Shown: positions 31,797-39,631 of the stretch, one piece after another
Numbering within the stretch: the first letter of the stretch is position 1
Layout: every line of letters begins with the position of its first letter
Assembly: GCF_003044185.1 (NCBI RefSeq)
Contig: NZ_PYYB01000001.1
Span: 186,001-250,000, forward strand
Length of the DNA stretch: 64,000 bases
Direction of reading: 5' to 3'
From: Paraconexibacter algicola
Lineage (GTDB): Bacteria > Actinomycetota > Thermoleophilia > Solirubrobacterales > Solirubrobacteraceae
Program-made: the position numbers and the translations under genes
Notes under the pieces: generated by a model
What the model was told of the DNA's origin: nothing
Databases searched by the model: none
Seen by the model: the letters and a program-made list of their open reading frames with translations, nothing else

Positions 31797-31847
31797 GGCC
31801 GTTCTGGGTGATCCGGGGCCCGTATATGGCACTCGGATCACCCAGAA
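31797..31847. repeat. 51-bp hairpin repeat, copy 2
   Basis: Second copy in the same orientation, 317 bp from the first, with perfect 13-bp arms at 31802-31814 and 31835-31847. The three differences from copy 1 are all in the loop. Confidence 0.9.
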
Positions 31848-31963
31848 CTCGCCGGCGCGGGATGCCCGGGACGCTTCGCGGGACCGGTGCGTGGCGTCCG
31901 CACCCCGCGCGCCGCGGCCGGCCCTGGGCGCGACGGAGCGTCCAGCCCCCGCCCCGGACGCGC

Positions 31964-32010
31964 GACCGCCGTACGAACCCCGCGCCCAGCGCAGGGTTCG
32001 TACGGCGGTC
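31964..32010. terminator. 17-bp perfect stem hairpin downstream of yceI-like gene
   Basis: GACCGCCGTACGAACCC (31964-31980) pairs without mismatch with GGGTTCGTACGGCGGTC (31994-32010) around a 13-base loop. It lies 64 bases beyond the stop of the minus-strand YceI gene. A factor-independent terminator without a T tract is the simplest reading; a protein-binding site is possible. Confidence 0.6.
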
Positions 32011-32073
32011 AGGGTGCCGGAGTGCTCGGGCGAGCCGCCGGTCGCGTCGCGCCAGGCCGGGGCCCGGGCCCGC

Positions 32074-32589
32074 TCAGGCCGGGGCGAGCGCGAGGTCGAG
32101 CTCGACGTGCACCTCGCGGCCGACCGCGACGCCGCCGGCCTCGATCGGCTGCGGCCACGTCAGGCCGACCAGGCGGCGGTCGAGCGTGAACGACGCGCGC
32201 ACGCCGCGGTCGTTCGGGGCGAGCGTCACGAGCACCGTCGCCGGCCGGCCGCGCACCCACACGGTCGCCGGGACCTGGGCGGCCAGCGGCGCGTCGACGC
32301 GGAGCTCGAGCCGCGGGTGCTTGCGCGTCGCGAACAGGAAGCCGCGCAGGTGGGCGTCGCGCGGCGGGTTGCCGGTGCTGATCGAGGCGGCGTCCACGCT
32401 GCCACGCGCGGTCAGGTGCCCGTCGGCGACCTCGAGCTCGCCCTCGGGCGCGGCGCCGAAGCGACCGCGGACCATCTGGACGCGGAAGTGCTTGACCGAG
32501 AACGTCGCGGTCGAGCTGCCGGTGACGACGGAGCGTCCCTCGGGGAGCAGCTCGGCGGACGCGCGACGGGTGGCGGCGGGGGTGCTCAT
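32074..32589 (-). CDS. YceI family protein
   Basis: 171 residues. It has the YceI lipocalin-like barrel pattern: SSTATFSVKHFRVQMVRGRF, GELEVADGHLTARGSVDAAS, STGNPPRDAHLRGFLFATRK and VELDLALAPA at the C-terminus. YceI proteins bind isoprenoid-type lipids. No signal peptide is visible here, so it is probably cytoplasmic. It stands alone, flanked by strong hairpins on both sides. Confidence 0.88.
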   Translation of the reverse strand: MSTPAATRRASAELLPEGRSVVTGSSTATFSVKHFRVQMVRGRFGAAPEGELEVADGHLTARGSVDAASISTGNPPRDAHLRGFLFATRKHPRLELRVDAPLAAQVPATVWVRGRPATVLVTLAPNDRGVRASFTLDRRLVGLTWPQPIEAGGVAVGREVHVELDLALAPA

Positions 32590-32626
32590 GCCCGGGGTAC
32601 GGGCGCGGCGCCGCCAGGGGGCACCG

Positions 32627-32658
32627 CCGGGGCGCCGCCCACGCGGGCGGCGCCCCGG
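32627..32658. terminator. 14-bp stem hairpin terminator
   Basis: CCGGGGCGCCGCCC (32627-32640) pairs perfectly with GGGCGGCGCCCCGG (32645-32658) around ACGC. It lies five bases after the stop of the minus-strand acyl-CoA dehydrogenase gene. Confidence 0.8.
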
Positions 32659-32662
32659 CCGG

Positions 32663-33808
32663 TCACTCCCGGCCCGTCCTGCCCCCGAGGGTCAGGAGGA
32701 GCACGTCTTCGGCGCCCTCGCCGATCGCCAGCTGGCCGGCGTCGCGGCGCAGGCGGTCGAGCTCGCAGCCCGCCACGTAGGACCGCGACGCGGCGAGCCG
32801 CGAGGCGTCCTCGGCGTTCTCGCGCGCGGCGCGGGCGGCCGCGACCTTCGCGGCCGCGCAGAGGTCACGGGCCTCCGGGTCGTCGGCGTCGATCGCCTGG
32901 GCGGCCCGGCGGGCGAGCGCGTCGGCGGCCATCAGCCGCGTGCGCATCTCCCCCAGCCGGATCCGGGTGTGGGACTGGTCCAGCAGCGGGCCGTCCCCGA
33001 TCCGCCGGGTCCGGGACTCCTCGAGCGCCAGCTCGACCGCGCGCTCGGCGATGCCCAGGCCCCGGGCGGCGACGTTCACGCGCCCGAGGTTCAGCGCACC
33101 GAGCATGACGCGGGCCCCGCGCCCGGGCTCGCCGATGACCTCGGCGGTGGGCGCGTGGTGGTCCCGCAGCCGCCACCAGGCGGACTCGACGCCCCGGTAG
33201 CCGGGCTTGTCGATCAGGCCGCCCTCCCAGGTCGCCGACCAGCCCGGCTCGCGCGGGATCGCCAGGCACGTCAGGCCCTCGGCGGTGCGCACCAGCGCGA
33301 ACGGCAGCGTCGCGCTCATGCCGCCCGCGATCCAGCGCTTCTCCCCGCTGAGCAGGAAGCCGCCGTCGGGGTGCGGGGTCGCCGCGAGCGCGAGCTGGGC
33401 CAGGTCGCTGCCCGCCTGCGGCTCGGTGATCGAGAAGCTCGCCCGCAGCTGGCGGGACGCGATGCCCGGCAGCCAGCGACGCTGCTGCTCGACGGTGCCG
33501 TGGGTCTGGAGGATCGCCCCGGCGAGCGCGTGCGTGTTGACGAGCCCGGTCATGGCGATCCAGCGGCGGGCCAGGCGCCGCCAGGCCTCGAGCGCGCCCT
33601 CAGCCCCGATGCCCGCCCCGCCGTGCTCCGGCCCGACGGTGAGCCCGAAGGCTCCCGCGGCGGCGAGCTCGTCGACGACGGCGTCGGGCAGCTGGTCCTC
33701 GGCGTCCCAGGTCTCAACGTGCCCGTCGACGGAGCGCGCGAGCAGCTGCTCGATGCGCTCCACCGGGGCGGGGACGGTGGACGAGGGACGGACGTCGATC
33801 GTGGTCAT
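32663..33808 (-). CDS. Acyl-CoA dehydrogenase family protein
   Basis: 381 residues from ATG 33808 with GGAG upstream. Motifs: GLTVGPEHGGAGIGAEGALE, SFSITEPQAGSDLAQLALAA, LSGEKRWIAGG and the C-terminal QLAIGEGAEDVLLLTLGG. The Glu in GEGAED corresponds to the medium-chain-type catalytic base, unlike the other two dehydrogenases in the window. It is probably an FAD enzyme oxidising a CoA thioester. The gene starts 7 bases after the SdhA-like flavoprotein stop, so the two are one operon and may act in one pathway. Confidence 0.88.
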   Translation of the reverse strand: MTTIDVRPSSTVPAPVERIEQLLARSVDGHVETWDAEDQLPDAVVDELAAAGAFGLTVGPEHGGAGIGAEGALEAWRRLARRWIAMTGLVNTHALAGAILQTHGTVEQQRRWLPGIASRQLRASFSITEPQAGSDLAQLALAATPHPDGGFLLSGEKRWIAGGMSATLPFALVRTAEGLTCLAIPREPGWSATWEGGLIDKPGYRGVESAWWRLRDHHAPTAEVIGEPGRGARVMLGALNLGRVNVAARGLGIAERAVELALEESRTRRIGDGPLLDQSHTRIRLGEMRTRLMAADALARRAAQAIDADDPEARDLCAAAKVAAARAARENAEDASRLAASRSYVAGCELDRLRRDAGQLAIGEGAEDVLLLTLGGRTGRE

Positions 33809-33815
33809 TCGGTGG

Positions 33816-35534
33816 CTACTCCAGGAGGCGCCCGGCGACGTCGAGGTCGCCGGCCTTCTCGCGGACGACGGCGTCCGCCTCGGGGATGGCACGGACGTCG
33901 ACGGTGCCGTCGAGCGTCCAGGTCAGGTTGTGCTGCTGGCCCGGGTCGGTGTCCGGGTGGTCGGCGCGCTGGTGCGCGCCGCGGCTCTCGCGCCGCTCGC
34001 GGGCGAGCGCCATGGTCGAGCGCGCCGAGAGGATCAGCGCACGCAGGTCGAGCAGGTGCGCGAGGTCGTCGTAGCCCGCGAGGTCCGGGGAGACCTGCAC
34101 GTCGGCGGCCGCCTCCTCGATCCCGTCGAGCTCACGCAGGCCCGCGTCGAGGCCGGCCTCGTCGCGCACGACGCCGCAGCGCTCCCACAGCAGGTCACGG
34201 ACCGCGCGCTGGAGCGGGCGGGCGAACTCGCTGCCGCGGACGGCGAGCGCGTCGTCGAGCTCCTCGAGCGCCGCGGTCGTCTCGCCGCGGTCGCGGGCCG
34301 GGCCGGCGCCCTCGAGCGCCCGCTGCGCCGCGTGCTCGCCGACGAGCCGGCCGAACACGACGCACTCGGCGAGGCTGTTGCCGCCCAGCCGGTTGGCGCC
34401 GTGCAGGCCGGCGGCCGCCTCGCCGCAGCACCACAGGCCCGGCACGTCCGTCTCGTGCGTCGCCGGGTCCACGAGCACGCCGCCCATGGAGTAGTGGGCG
34501 GTCGGGGCGACCTCCATCGGCTGCCGCGTGATGTCCAGCATCGAGAGGTCCAGGAACTGCCGGTACATCCGCGGCAGGCGCTCGCGCACGAGCGCCGGGT
34601 CGAGGTGGGTGACGTCGAGCAGCACGCCGCCGCCCGGGGTGCCGCGTCCCTCGAGGATCTCCGTGTAGTTCGCCAGTGCGACGCGGTCACGCGTGGAGAG
34701 CTCCTTGCGGACCGGGTCGTAGCGCTCCATGTAGCGCTCGCCCTCGACGTTGCGCAGGATGCCGCCCTCGCCGCGGACAGCCTCGGTCACGAGCGTGCCG
34801 GACGCGTACTCGGGATCGACCATGCCGGTCGGGTGGAACTGGACGAGCTCCATGTCCTGCAGGCGGGCACCGGCGAGCGCGGCGAGACGGAACGCGTCGC
34901 CGCAGTTCTCGTCGCGGCGCGAGGAGGAGCGCCGCCAGGCGCGGGTGTGGCCGCCGGCGGCGAGGACCACCTGGTCGGCGTAGATGACGTGCCGCTCGCC
35001 GTCCTCGAGGTCGAACGCGACCGCGCCGAAGACCCCGTCGGGCCCGACGAGCAGGCGGCTGACGTAGAGGCCGTCGACCCAGTCGACCGCGCGCGCCTTG
35101 GCGGCGCGCACGAGCGCGTGCTGGATCTCGCGGCCCGTGTAGTCCCCCGCGAAGCAGGTGCGCCGCCAGCGGTGCGCGCCGAAGAACCGCTGCGAGAGGC
35201 GCCCGTCGTCCTCGCGGTGGAAGCGCGCGCCCCACCCGGCGAGCTCGTCGACCGCCCGCGGGCTGTGCTCGACGAGCTGCTGCACGATCTCGGGGTGCCC
35301 GAGCCAGTAGCCCTCGTGCAGCGTGTCGGCCGCGTGCTGCGCATCGTCGTCCTGCGGGTCCATCGTGCCGAGCGCGGCGTTGATGCCGCCGGCGGCGAGG
35401 ACGGTGTGCGCGTCCGTGCGGGCGCGCTTGCCGACGACCAGGACCTGGACCCCCGCGTCCGCGCACGCGATCGCGGTGCGCAGTCCCGCTGCTCCGGCTC
35501 CGATGACGAGGACACCTGTTCTGTGCTGCCGCAC
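33816..35534 (-). CDS. SdhA/FrdA-like FAD-dependent flavoprotein
   Basis: 572 residues from GTG 35534, with AGGAGG spaced six bases. Features of the succinate dehydrogenase/fumarate reductase flavoprotein are present: dinucleotide motif VLVIGAGAAGLRTAIACADA, the covalent-FAD His context DAHTVLAAGGINAALG, HPTGMVDPEYASGTLVTEAV then RGEGGIL, SMGGVLVD and GANRLGGNSLAE. L-aspartate oxidase is related but lacks the His before TV. No iron-sulfur or membrane-anchor subunit gene is adjacent; instead an acyl-CoA dehydrogenase follows. It may be a soluble fumarate reductase-like enzyme or use subunits encoded elsewhere. Confidence 0.85.
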   Translation of the reverse strand: MRQHRTGVLVIGAGAAGLRTAIACADAGVQVLVVGKRARTDAHTVLAAGGINAALGTMDPQDDDAQHAADTLHEGYWLGHPEIVQQLVEHSPRAVDELAGWGARFHREDDGRLSQRFFGAHRWRRTCFAGDYTGREIQHALVRAAKARAVDWVDGLYVSRLLVGPDGVFGAVAFDLEDGERHVIYADQVVLAAGGHTRAWRRSSSRRDENCGDAFRLAALAGARLQDMELVQFHPTGMVDPEYASGTLVTEAVRGEGGILRNVEGERYMERYDPVRKELSTRDRVALANYTEILEGRGTPGGGVLLDVTHLDPALVRERLPRMYRQFLDLSMLDITRQPMEVAPTAHYSMGGVLVDPATHETDVPGLWCCGEAAAGLHGANRLGGNSLAECVVFGRLVGEHAAQRALEGAGPARDRGETTAALEELDDALAVRGSEFARPLQRAVRDLLWERCGVVRDEAGLDAGLRELDGIEEAAADVQVSPDLAGYDDLAHLLDLRALILSARSTMALARERRESRGAHQRADHPDTDPGQQHNLTWTLDGTVDVRAIPEADAVVREKAGDLDVAGRLLE

Positions 35535-35703
35535 GACGAACCTCCTGTGGGCTCCGACCCGTTGAAGTTGGTGCCCTGGATACGGGTGCGGGCGCGCGCG
35601 ACGACCGCCCGTCCGTGTGCCCTGCGTCACACGAGCAGGTGTTCGGGCGCGACGGCGCGCGAGCTGGCGCGTCCCGGCTCGTCCGGGCGCGCCGGCGGGC
35701 CGC

Positions 35704-36357
35704 TCAGGCGCCGTGGCGGCGGCCGCCGGCGAGCGCGGCGACCGCACCCAGCCCGACGTAGATGCCGCCGGTCAGCAGGTGCCCGCGGCCGGCCAGCACC
35801 CCGCCGGACCGCGCGCGCAGGCGCCGCGCCACGCGATCGGCGGCCACGGCGCAGACCACGTTGCTGAGCAGGCCCAGCGCGGCCAGCACGAGGCCGAGCG
35901 TCACGACCTGGAGCACGACGGTCCCCCGCTCCGGGTCCAGGAACTGCGGCAGGAACGCGAGGAAGAACAGCGCGACCTTCGGGTTCAGCACGTTGACGAC
36001 GATGCCGTCGCGGTAGACGCGCCGCAGCGACACCGGGACCGGCGGCGCCGCCTCCCCACCGGTGCCGGCCGACCCCGCGCGCAAGGCCCGCACCCCCAGG
36101 AGGACGAGGTAGGCCGCGCCCGCGTAGCGCACCGCGTCGAACGCGGTGGCCGACGAGGCGATCAGCGCCGACAGCCCACCGGCCGCCGCGGCGATGTGGA
36201 CGAGCGTGCCCGTCTCGACGCCGAGCCCGGAGACGATCCCCGCTCGCCGGCCCTGCGCCACCGCGCGGGTCGCGATGTACAGGTGGTTCGGTCCCGGGAT
36301 CGCGACGAGCGCGGCCGCGGTCGCCGCGAACAGGAGCAGCGTGTGGAGCGTGGGCAC
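35704..36357 (-). CDS. LysE/RhtB family amino-acid exporter
   Basis: 217 residues with six hydrophobic segments. It opens LLLFAATAAALVAIPGPNHL with the family PGPN motif, then GIVSGLGVETGTLVHIAAAA, and NVLNPKVALFFLAFLPQFL (the NPK motif). It is an inner-membrane exporter of amino acids or derivatives. GTG start at 36357, eight bases after the stop of the M29 aminopeptidase gene, so co-transcription is likely; exporting amino acids released by peptidase action would be a sensible link but is inferred. Confidence 0.92.
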   Translation of the reverse strand: MPTLHTLLLFAATAAALVAIPGPNHLYIATRAVAQGRRAGIVSGLGVETGTLVHIAAAAGGLSALIASSATAFDAVRYAGAAYLVLLGVRALRAGSAGTGGEAAPPVPVSLRRVYRDGIVVNVLNPKVALFFLAFLPQFLDPERGTVVLQVVTLGLVLAALGLLSNVVCAVAADRVARRLRARSGGVLAGRGHLLTGGIYVGLGAVAALAGGRRHGA

Positions 36358-36365
36358 GGGCCGGA

Positions 36366-37601
36366 TCAGATCTTCCAGGCGCCGCCGACGAGCACGGGCA
36401 CGCGGTCACCGCCGCCGCGCGGCGTGGCGTGCACGTCGACGTCGGGCCCGCCGATCATGAAGTCGATGTGGATCTGCGACTGGTTCAGCCGCGGGTGGTC
36501 GGCCTCCCCGGCGGTGAACTGGTACGCGGAGCCGATCGCGATGTGGCTCGCCGCGTTCTCGTCGAGCAGCGTGTCGAAGAAGACCGTGTCGAGCGCGCCG
36601 ATGCGCCCGTCGCCGTCGACGAGCGCGACCTCGCCGAGCCGCGCGGCGCCCTCGTCACGGGCGGCGTAGCCGCGCAGGACGTCGGCGTGCTCGTCGGCGT
36701 CGATGCGCACGGCGCGGCCGTCGCGGAACTCGACCTCGAGGCCGCGGATGATCGAGCCACCGACGACGAGGGGCTTCGTCGACCGCACGACGCCGTCGAC
36801 GCGCAGCGGGTCGGGGGCGGTGAAGATCTCCTCGCTGGGGAGGTTCGGCATGTGCGTGATCCCGTCGACGGTCTCGAAGCGCGCCGCCATCCAGGTCGAG
36901 GTCGGCAGCAGCCCGACGGTGAGGTCGGTCCCGGGGCCGGTGAAGTGCAGCGCGTCGTAGCCGATGTCGGTCATCCGCGCGGCGGTCGACACGAGCGCGT
37001 CGGCGCGCGCGGTCCAGGCGGCGATCGGGTCCTCCTCGTCGAGCCGGCAGACGTGCACGATCTGCTCGCAGAGCTTCGCGTAGGCGGCGACGGGGTCGAG
37101 CTCGGGGTGGACGAGCTGCGCCCACTGCGGCGTCGGGCACGGCACCGCGGTCCAGTTCGTCGTGCGCTCGTTGACGACCTGCCCGGACTCCTTCAGGAAC
37201 GGCAGCGGGTCCTTGCCGACCCGCGCCGGGTCGAGGTCGTCGAGCAGCCCCGGGGCGGACGGCCCGGTGAGGCCGATCCGCGCGCAGCGCTGACGGCCGA
37301 GCTCGAGGATCCGCTCCCCGTACCAGGAGGGCACGAACGGCAGCAGCTCCTCGCGCGAGAACTCGACACGGGCCCGCTTGACGTGGAGGTCGAAGTACTG
37401 GACGTCCACGAACTTCGCGCCCGCCCGGTACGCGCTCGCCGCCAGCGCCCGGGCGAGGTGCTCCTTCCCGATCTCGGCGCCGATGGCGACGATCTGCTCG
37501 GGCTGGACGTTGGCGCCGAAGCCGACGACGAGGTCCGCGAAGCGGGCGAGCGTGGCCTCGTCCATGCCGCCGCTCGCCCCGGGGTGCTGATCCGTGCTCA
37601 T
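36366..37601 (-). CDS. M29 family (thermophilic-type) metallo-aminopeptidase
   Basis: 411 residues, normal length for family M29 (AmpS/AmpT). The C-terminal metal-binding region is recognisable: the Glu of GEVALVDG, the Asn/Ala-rich NAASHIAIGSAYQF stretch with His and Tyr, NQSQIHIDFMIGGPDVDVHA with His and Asp ligands. The N-terminal domain is alpha/beta (VVGFGANVQPEQIVAIGAEI). It releases N-terminal amino acids from peptides in the cytoplasm. TATCGT ends 7 bases before the ATG, predicting a leaderless message, although the preceding gene stops only 18 bases away. Confidence 0.92.
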   Translation of the reverse strand: MSTDQHPGASGGMDEATLARFADLVVGFGANVQPEQIVAIGAEIGKEHLARALAASAYRAGAKFVDVQYFDLHVKRARVEFSREELLPFVPSWYGERILELGRQRCARIGLTGPSAPGLLDDLDPARVGKDPLPFLKESGQVVNERTTNWTAVPCPTPQWAQLVHPELDPVAAYAKLCEQIVHVCRLDEEDPIAAWTARADALVSTAARMTDIGYDALHFTGPGTDLTVGLLPTSTWMAARFETVDGITHMPNLPSEEIFTAPDPLRVDGVVRSTKPLVVGGSIIRGLEVEFRDGRAVRIDADEHADVLRGYAARDEGAARLGEVALVDGDGRIGALDTVFFDTLLDENAASHIAIGSAYQFTAGEADHPRLNQSQIHIDFMIGGPDVDVHATPRGGGDRVPVLVGGAWKI

Positions 37602-37619
37602 GGCACGGACGATAGTGCG

Positions 37620-39578
37620 CTAGGAGGTCCCGACCGGTCGCAGGCCCGCCGGGGAGCGCCGGTCGGCCGCCGGGCGGCGCGGACCCTGCGGGCCCGCGGG
37701 CGGCGCGGCGAGCCGCGCCAGGCCCCACGCGAGCGCGACGAGCAGCGCGGCGGCGATGCCGAGCACGACCGCGTACCCGACGCCCCAGAGCCAGCCCGAC
37801 ACGCCACCCTTGGCCTCGCGCTGCAGGAACTCCTTCTCGCCCTGGAAGGCGCGGGTGAAGGAGGCCGGGGCGGGCACGGCGGGCGCCGGGATCGCCTTGT
37901 CCTCGGGCAGGTAGATCGGCACGGTGGCGAGCTCGCCCCGCGTGTGCAGGCGGATCAGGGTCTTCCAGTCGCCGTGCAGCGGGAGCGGCTCGGTGCTGCG
38001 GTAGCGGCCGGGTCCGACCTGCTCGAGGCGGTCGACGTGGAGCTTGGTCCCGCCCTGCCAGGCGGTGACGGTCAGCCAGCGGGCGTCGTCGGCCTTCGAC
38101 GCGGGACGGATCGTGACCTCGGCCGTGGCCTCGCGCTGCTGGCCGCTGCCCGCGACGTCGGCCAGGCGCACGTCGGCGCTCAGCCCCTGCGGCGTCGAGG
38201 TCATGAGGCCGTAGCCGACGACCGCGGCGACGACGAGCCCGCACACGCCGGGCAGGGCGATGCGGCGGATCATCGGGGCGCTCGCGGGGGCCACGCGCGG
38301 GGTGTCCTCGCCCTTGGCGATGGCCTGCGGGGCGCGGAGCATGGCGCCGACCCAGCCGCCGAGCGCGCCCGCCGCGATGCCGGTCACGAGCCCGACAGCG
38401 AGGGTCTCGGGGAGCATGTCGGCGGGCCACGGCAGCGTCATCCAGACGTGCGTCCAGACCTGCTCGGTGAGCAGGCCGACGGTGCCGACCGCGGCGCCCG
38501 CGATCGCACCGAAGCGGACCGGGTCACGGCGGACGGCGACGAGCAGCGCGACGCCCTCGACGACGAGCGCCGAGCCGAGGTACAGCGGGAAGTGCGGGGT
38601 GGTCTCGCCCAGGCCGGGGCCGACGATCAGCGCGAGGCCGCCGCGGACGAGGACGAAGTAGAAGACCGCCCACAGCGCGGCGCCGGGGCCGAGGAACACG
38701 CGCGCGCTGACGAGCGCGACGCCGGCGGCGACGGTGATGAGCGCGGGCTGGAGGATCAGCGCGAACTGCGGCACGCCGAAGTCGAACTCGGCCTGGAAGG
38801 TCGAGAGGCCGACGAGGAAGCCACCGGCGATCCCGAGGAACCGCATGCGCATGAAGAACGCCCACGTCCGGGAGCCCGGGGTGCCGGCGCCGCCCTCGCG
38901 CGTGGCGGTCTCCTCACGCTCGAGCGCGCGGGCGCCGCCGCCCTCGACGAGCAGCACGCTCATGCCGACGAGGGTCATGCCCGCGCCGCCGATGAGCATC
39001 AGGTGCGTCGGGCCCCAGAGCGTGACGTCCTGGCCGAACAGCCGGTGCCAGACGTCGTCGAGCGGGAAGCCGACGAGGCTGAACGCGGAGCAGCAGATCA
39101 TCAGCACGCCGCCGAGCGGGGCGTACCAGCCGCGGGTGACGCGGACGGCGCCGCGGCTGGGCCTGCTGCCCTGCGGCGAGAGGACGATCGCGAGGAAGCC
39201 GGCGGCGAAGATGCCGAAGAGGCCGGCGAGGATGAAGTAGTGCGCGGGGTTGGCGAGCGGGCCGGCGTCGCGGCCGTCGTCGATGTGCAGCGCGATGTCC
39301 CAGTACATGCCGAGGACCGCGACGAGCAGGGCGACGCCCGCGAGCGCGCCGGGGAGGGCGGCCCAGGCGGGCATCCCGCTGGTGCGCTCGGCAACGGCGC
39401 CGGCGCGCGCGAGGACCTGGCTGCGGCCGGTGCGGTGGGTGTAGCCCAGCCAGCCGAGGACCGCGGTCGCGACGCCCGCCATCGCGCTGGCGAGCAGGAC
39501 CTCGCCGATGGCGGCGCCCCCGGCGGGCTCGGCCGCAGCCTGGACGACCGTGGCGAGCGACGTGGTGTGGAAGCTCAT
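37620..39578 (-). CDS. Large polytopic membrane protein with conserved His motifs and FixH/YtkA-like C-terminal domain
   Basis: 652 residues, family not recognised. There are about twelve hydrophobic segments in the first 480 residues. Histidines are in unusual contexts near membrane boundaries: MYWDIALHIDDGRD, NPAHYFILAGLFG, DVWHRLFGQDVTLWGPTHLM, TPHFPLYLG. They resemble heme or copper ligand settings. Residues about 480-585 form a soluble beta domain (ATAEVTIRPASKADDARWLT, GRYRSTEPLPLHGDWKTLIR) that looks like the FixH/YtkA fold linked to copper or oxidase assembly. One more span follows (about 605-630). It is divergent from a MerR regulator. A respiratory or metal-related role is an inference. 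Confidence 0.75.
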   Translation of the reverse strand: MSFHTTSLATVVQAAAEPAGGAAIGEVLLASAMAGVATAVLGWLGYTHRTGRSQVLARAGAVAERTSGMPAWAALPGALAGVALLVAVLGMYWDIALHIDDGRDAGPLANPAHYFILAGLFGIFAAGFLAIVLSPQGSRPSRGAVRVTRGWYAPLGGVLMICCSAFSLVGFPLDDVWHRLFGQDVTLWGPTHLMLIGGAGMTLVGMSVLLVEGGGARALEREETATREGGAGTPGSRTWAFFMRMRFLGIAGGFLVGLSTFQAEFDFGVPQFALILQPALITVAAGVALVSARVFLGPGAALWAVFYFVLVRGGLALIVGPGLGETTPHFPLYLGSALVVEGVALLVAVRRDPVRFGAIAGAAVGTVGLLTEQVWTHVWMTLPWPADMLPETLAVGLVTGIAAGALGGWVGAMLRAPQAIAKGEDTPRVAPASAPMIRRIALPGVCGLVVAAVVGYGLMTSTPQGLSADVRLADVAGSGQQREATAEVTIRPASKADDARWLTVTAWQGGTKLHVDRLEQVGPGRYRSTEPLPLHGDWKTLIRLHTRGELATVPIYLPEDKAIPAPAVPAPASFTRAFQGEKEFLQREAKGGVSGWLWGVGYAVVLGIAAALLVALAWGLARLAAPPAGPQGPRRPAADRRSPAGLRPVGTS

Positions 39579-39631
39579 GACGCGACTATTACACGATCTG
39601 ATGTCACATAAACAAGTGGTACGTTCGGTCT
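39579..39631. promoter_or_regulatory. Divergent promoter region between membrane protein and merR
   Basis: This is an AT-rich island. Minus-strand -10 AATAGT (39590 to 39585) ends six bases before the ATG at 39578; plus-strand -10 TACGTT (39620-39625) ends six bases before GTG 39632. A minus-strand TTGTTT (39615 to 39610) lies 19 bases from its -10, the long spacer typical of MerR-activated promoters. Confidence 0.5.

Larger units (their letters stand above)
31365..32073. other. Gene-free stretch with hairpin repeats and GC low-complexity sequence
   Basis: No convincing gene is seen in these 709 bases. They contain two 51-bp hairpin repeats (31480-31530 and 31797-31847), about 265 bases of GCGGGCGCGG-type low-complexity sequence between them, and a 17-bp-stem hairpin at 31964-32010. 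Long open frames crossing it are composition artefacts. Confidence 0.7.

Noticed and set aside
30771-32010. A genomic island or prophage attached at tRNA-Ser.
   Set aside because: There is no integrase, no direct repeat of the tRNA 3' end in the window and no phage gene; only repeats in gene-free DNA.
31586-34531. A 981-codon plus-strand frame crossing the gene-free stretch and repeat copy 2.
   Set aside because: It is Arg/Pro/Ala noise running antisense to YceI, the acyl-CoA dehydrogenase and the flavoprotein. Only the short FWVIRGPY segment shared by both repeats deserves attention and is reported as a finding.
36429-39611. A 1060-codon plus-strand frame running opposite the M29 peptidase and the 652-residue membrane protein.
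   Set aside because: Composition is charged low complexity and it crosses a gene boundary and a divergent promoter; the minus-strand genes have clear family or membrane patterns.
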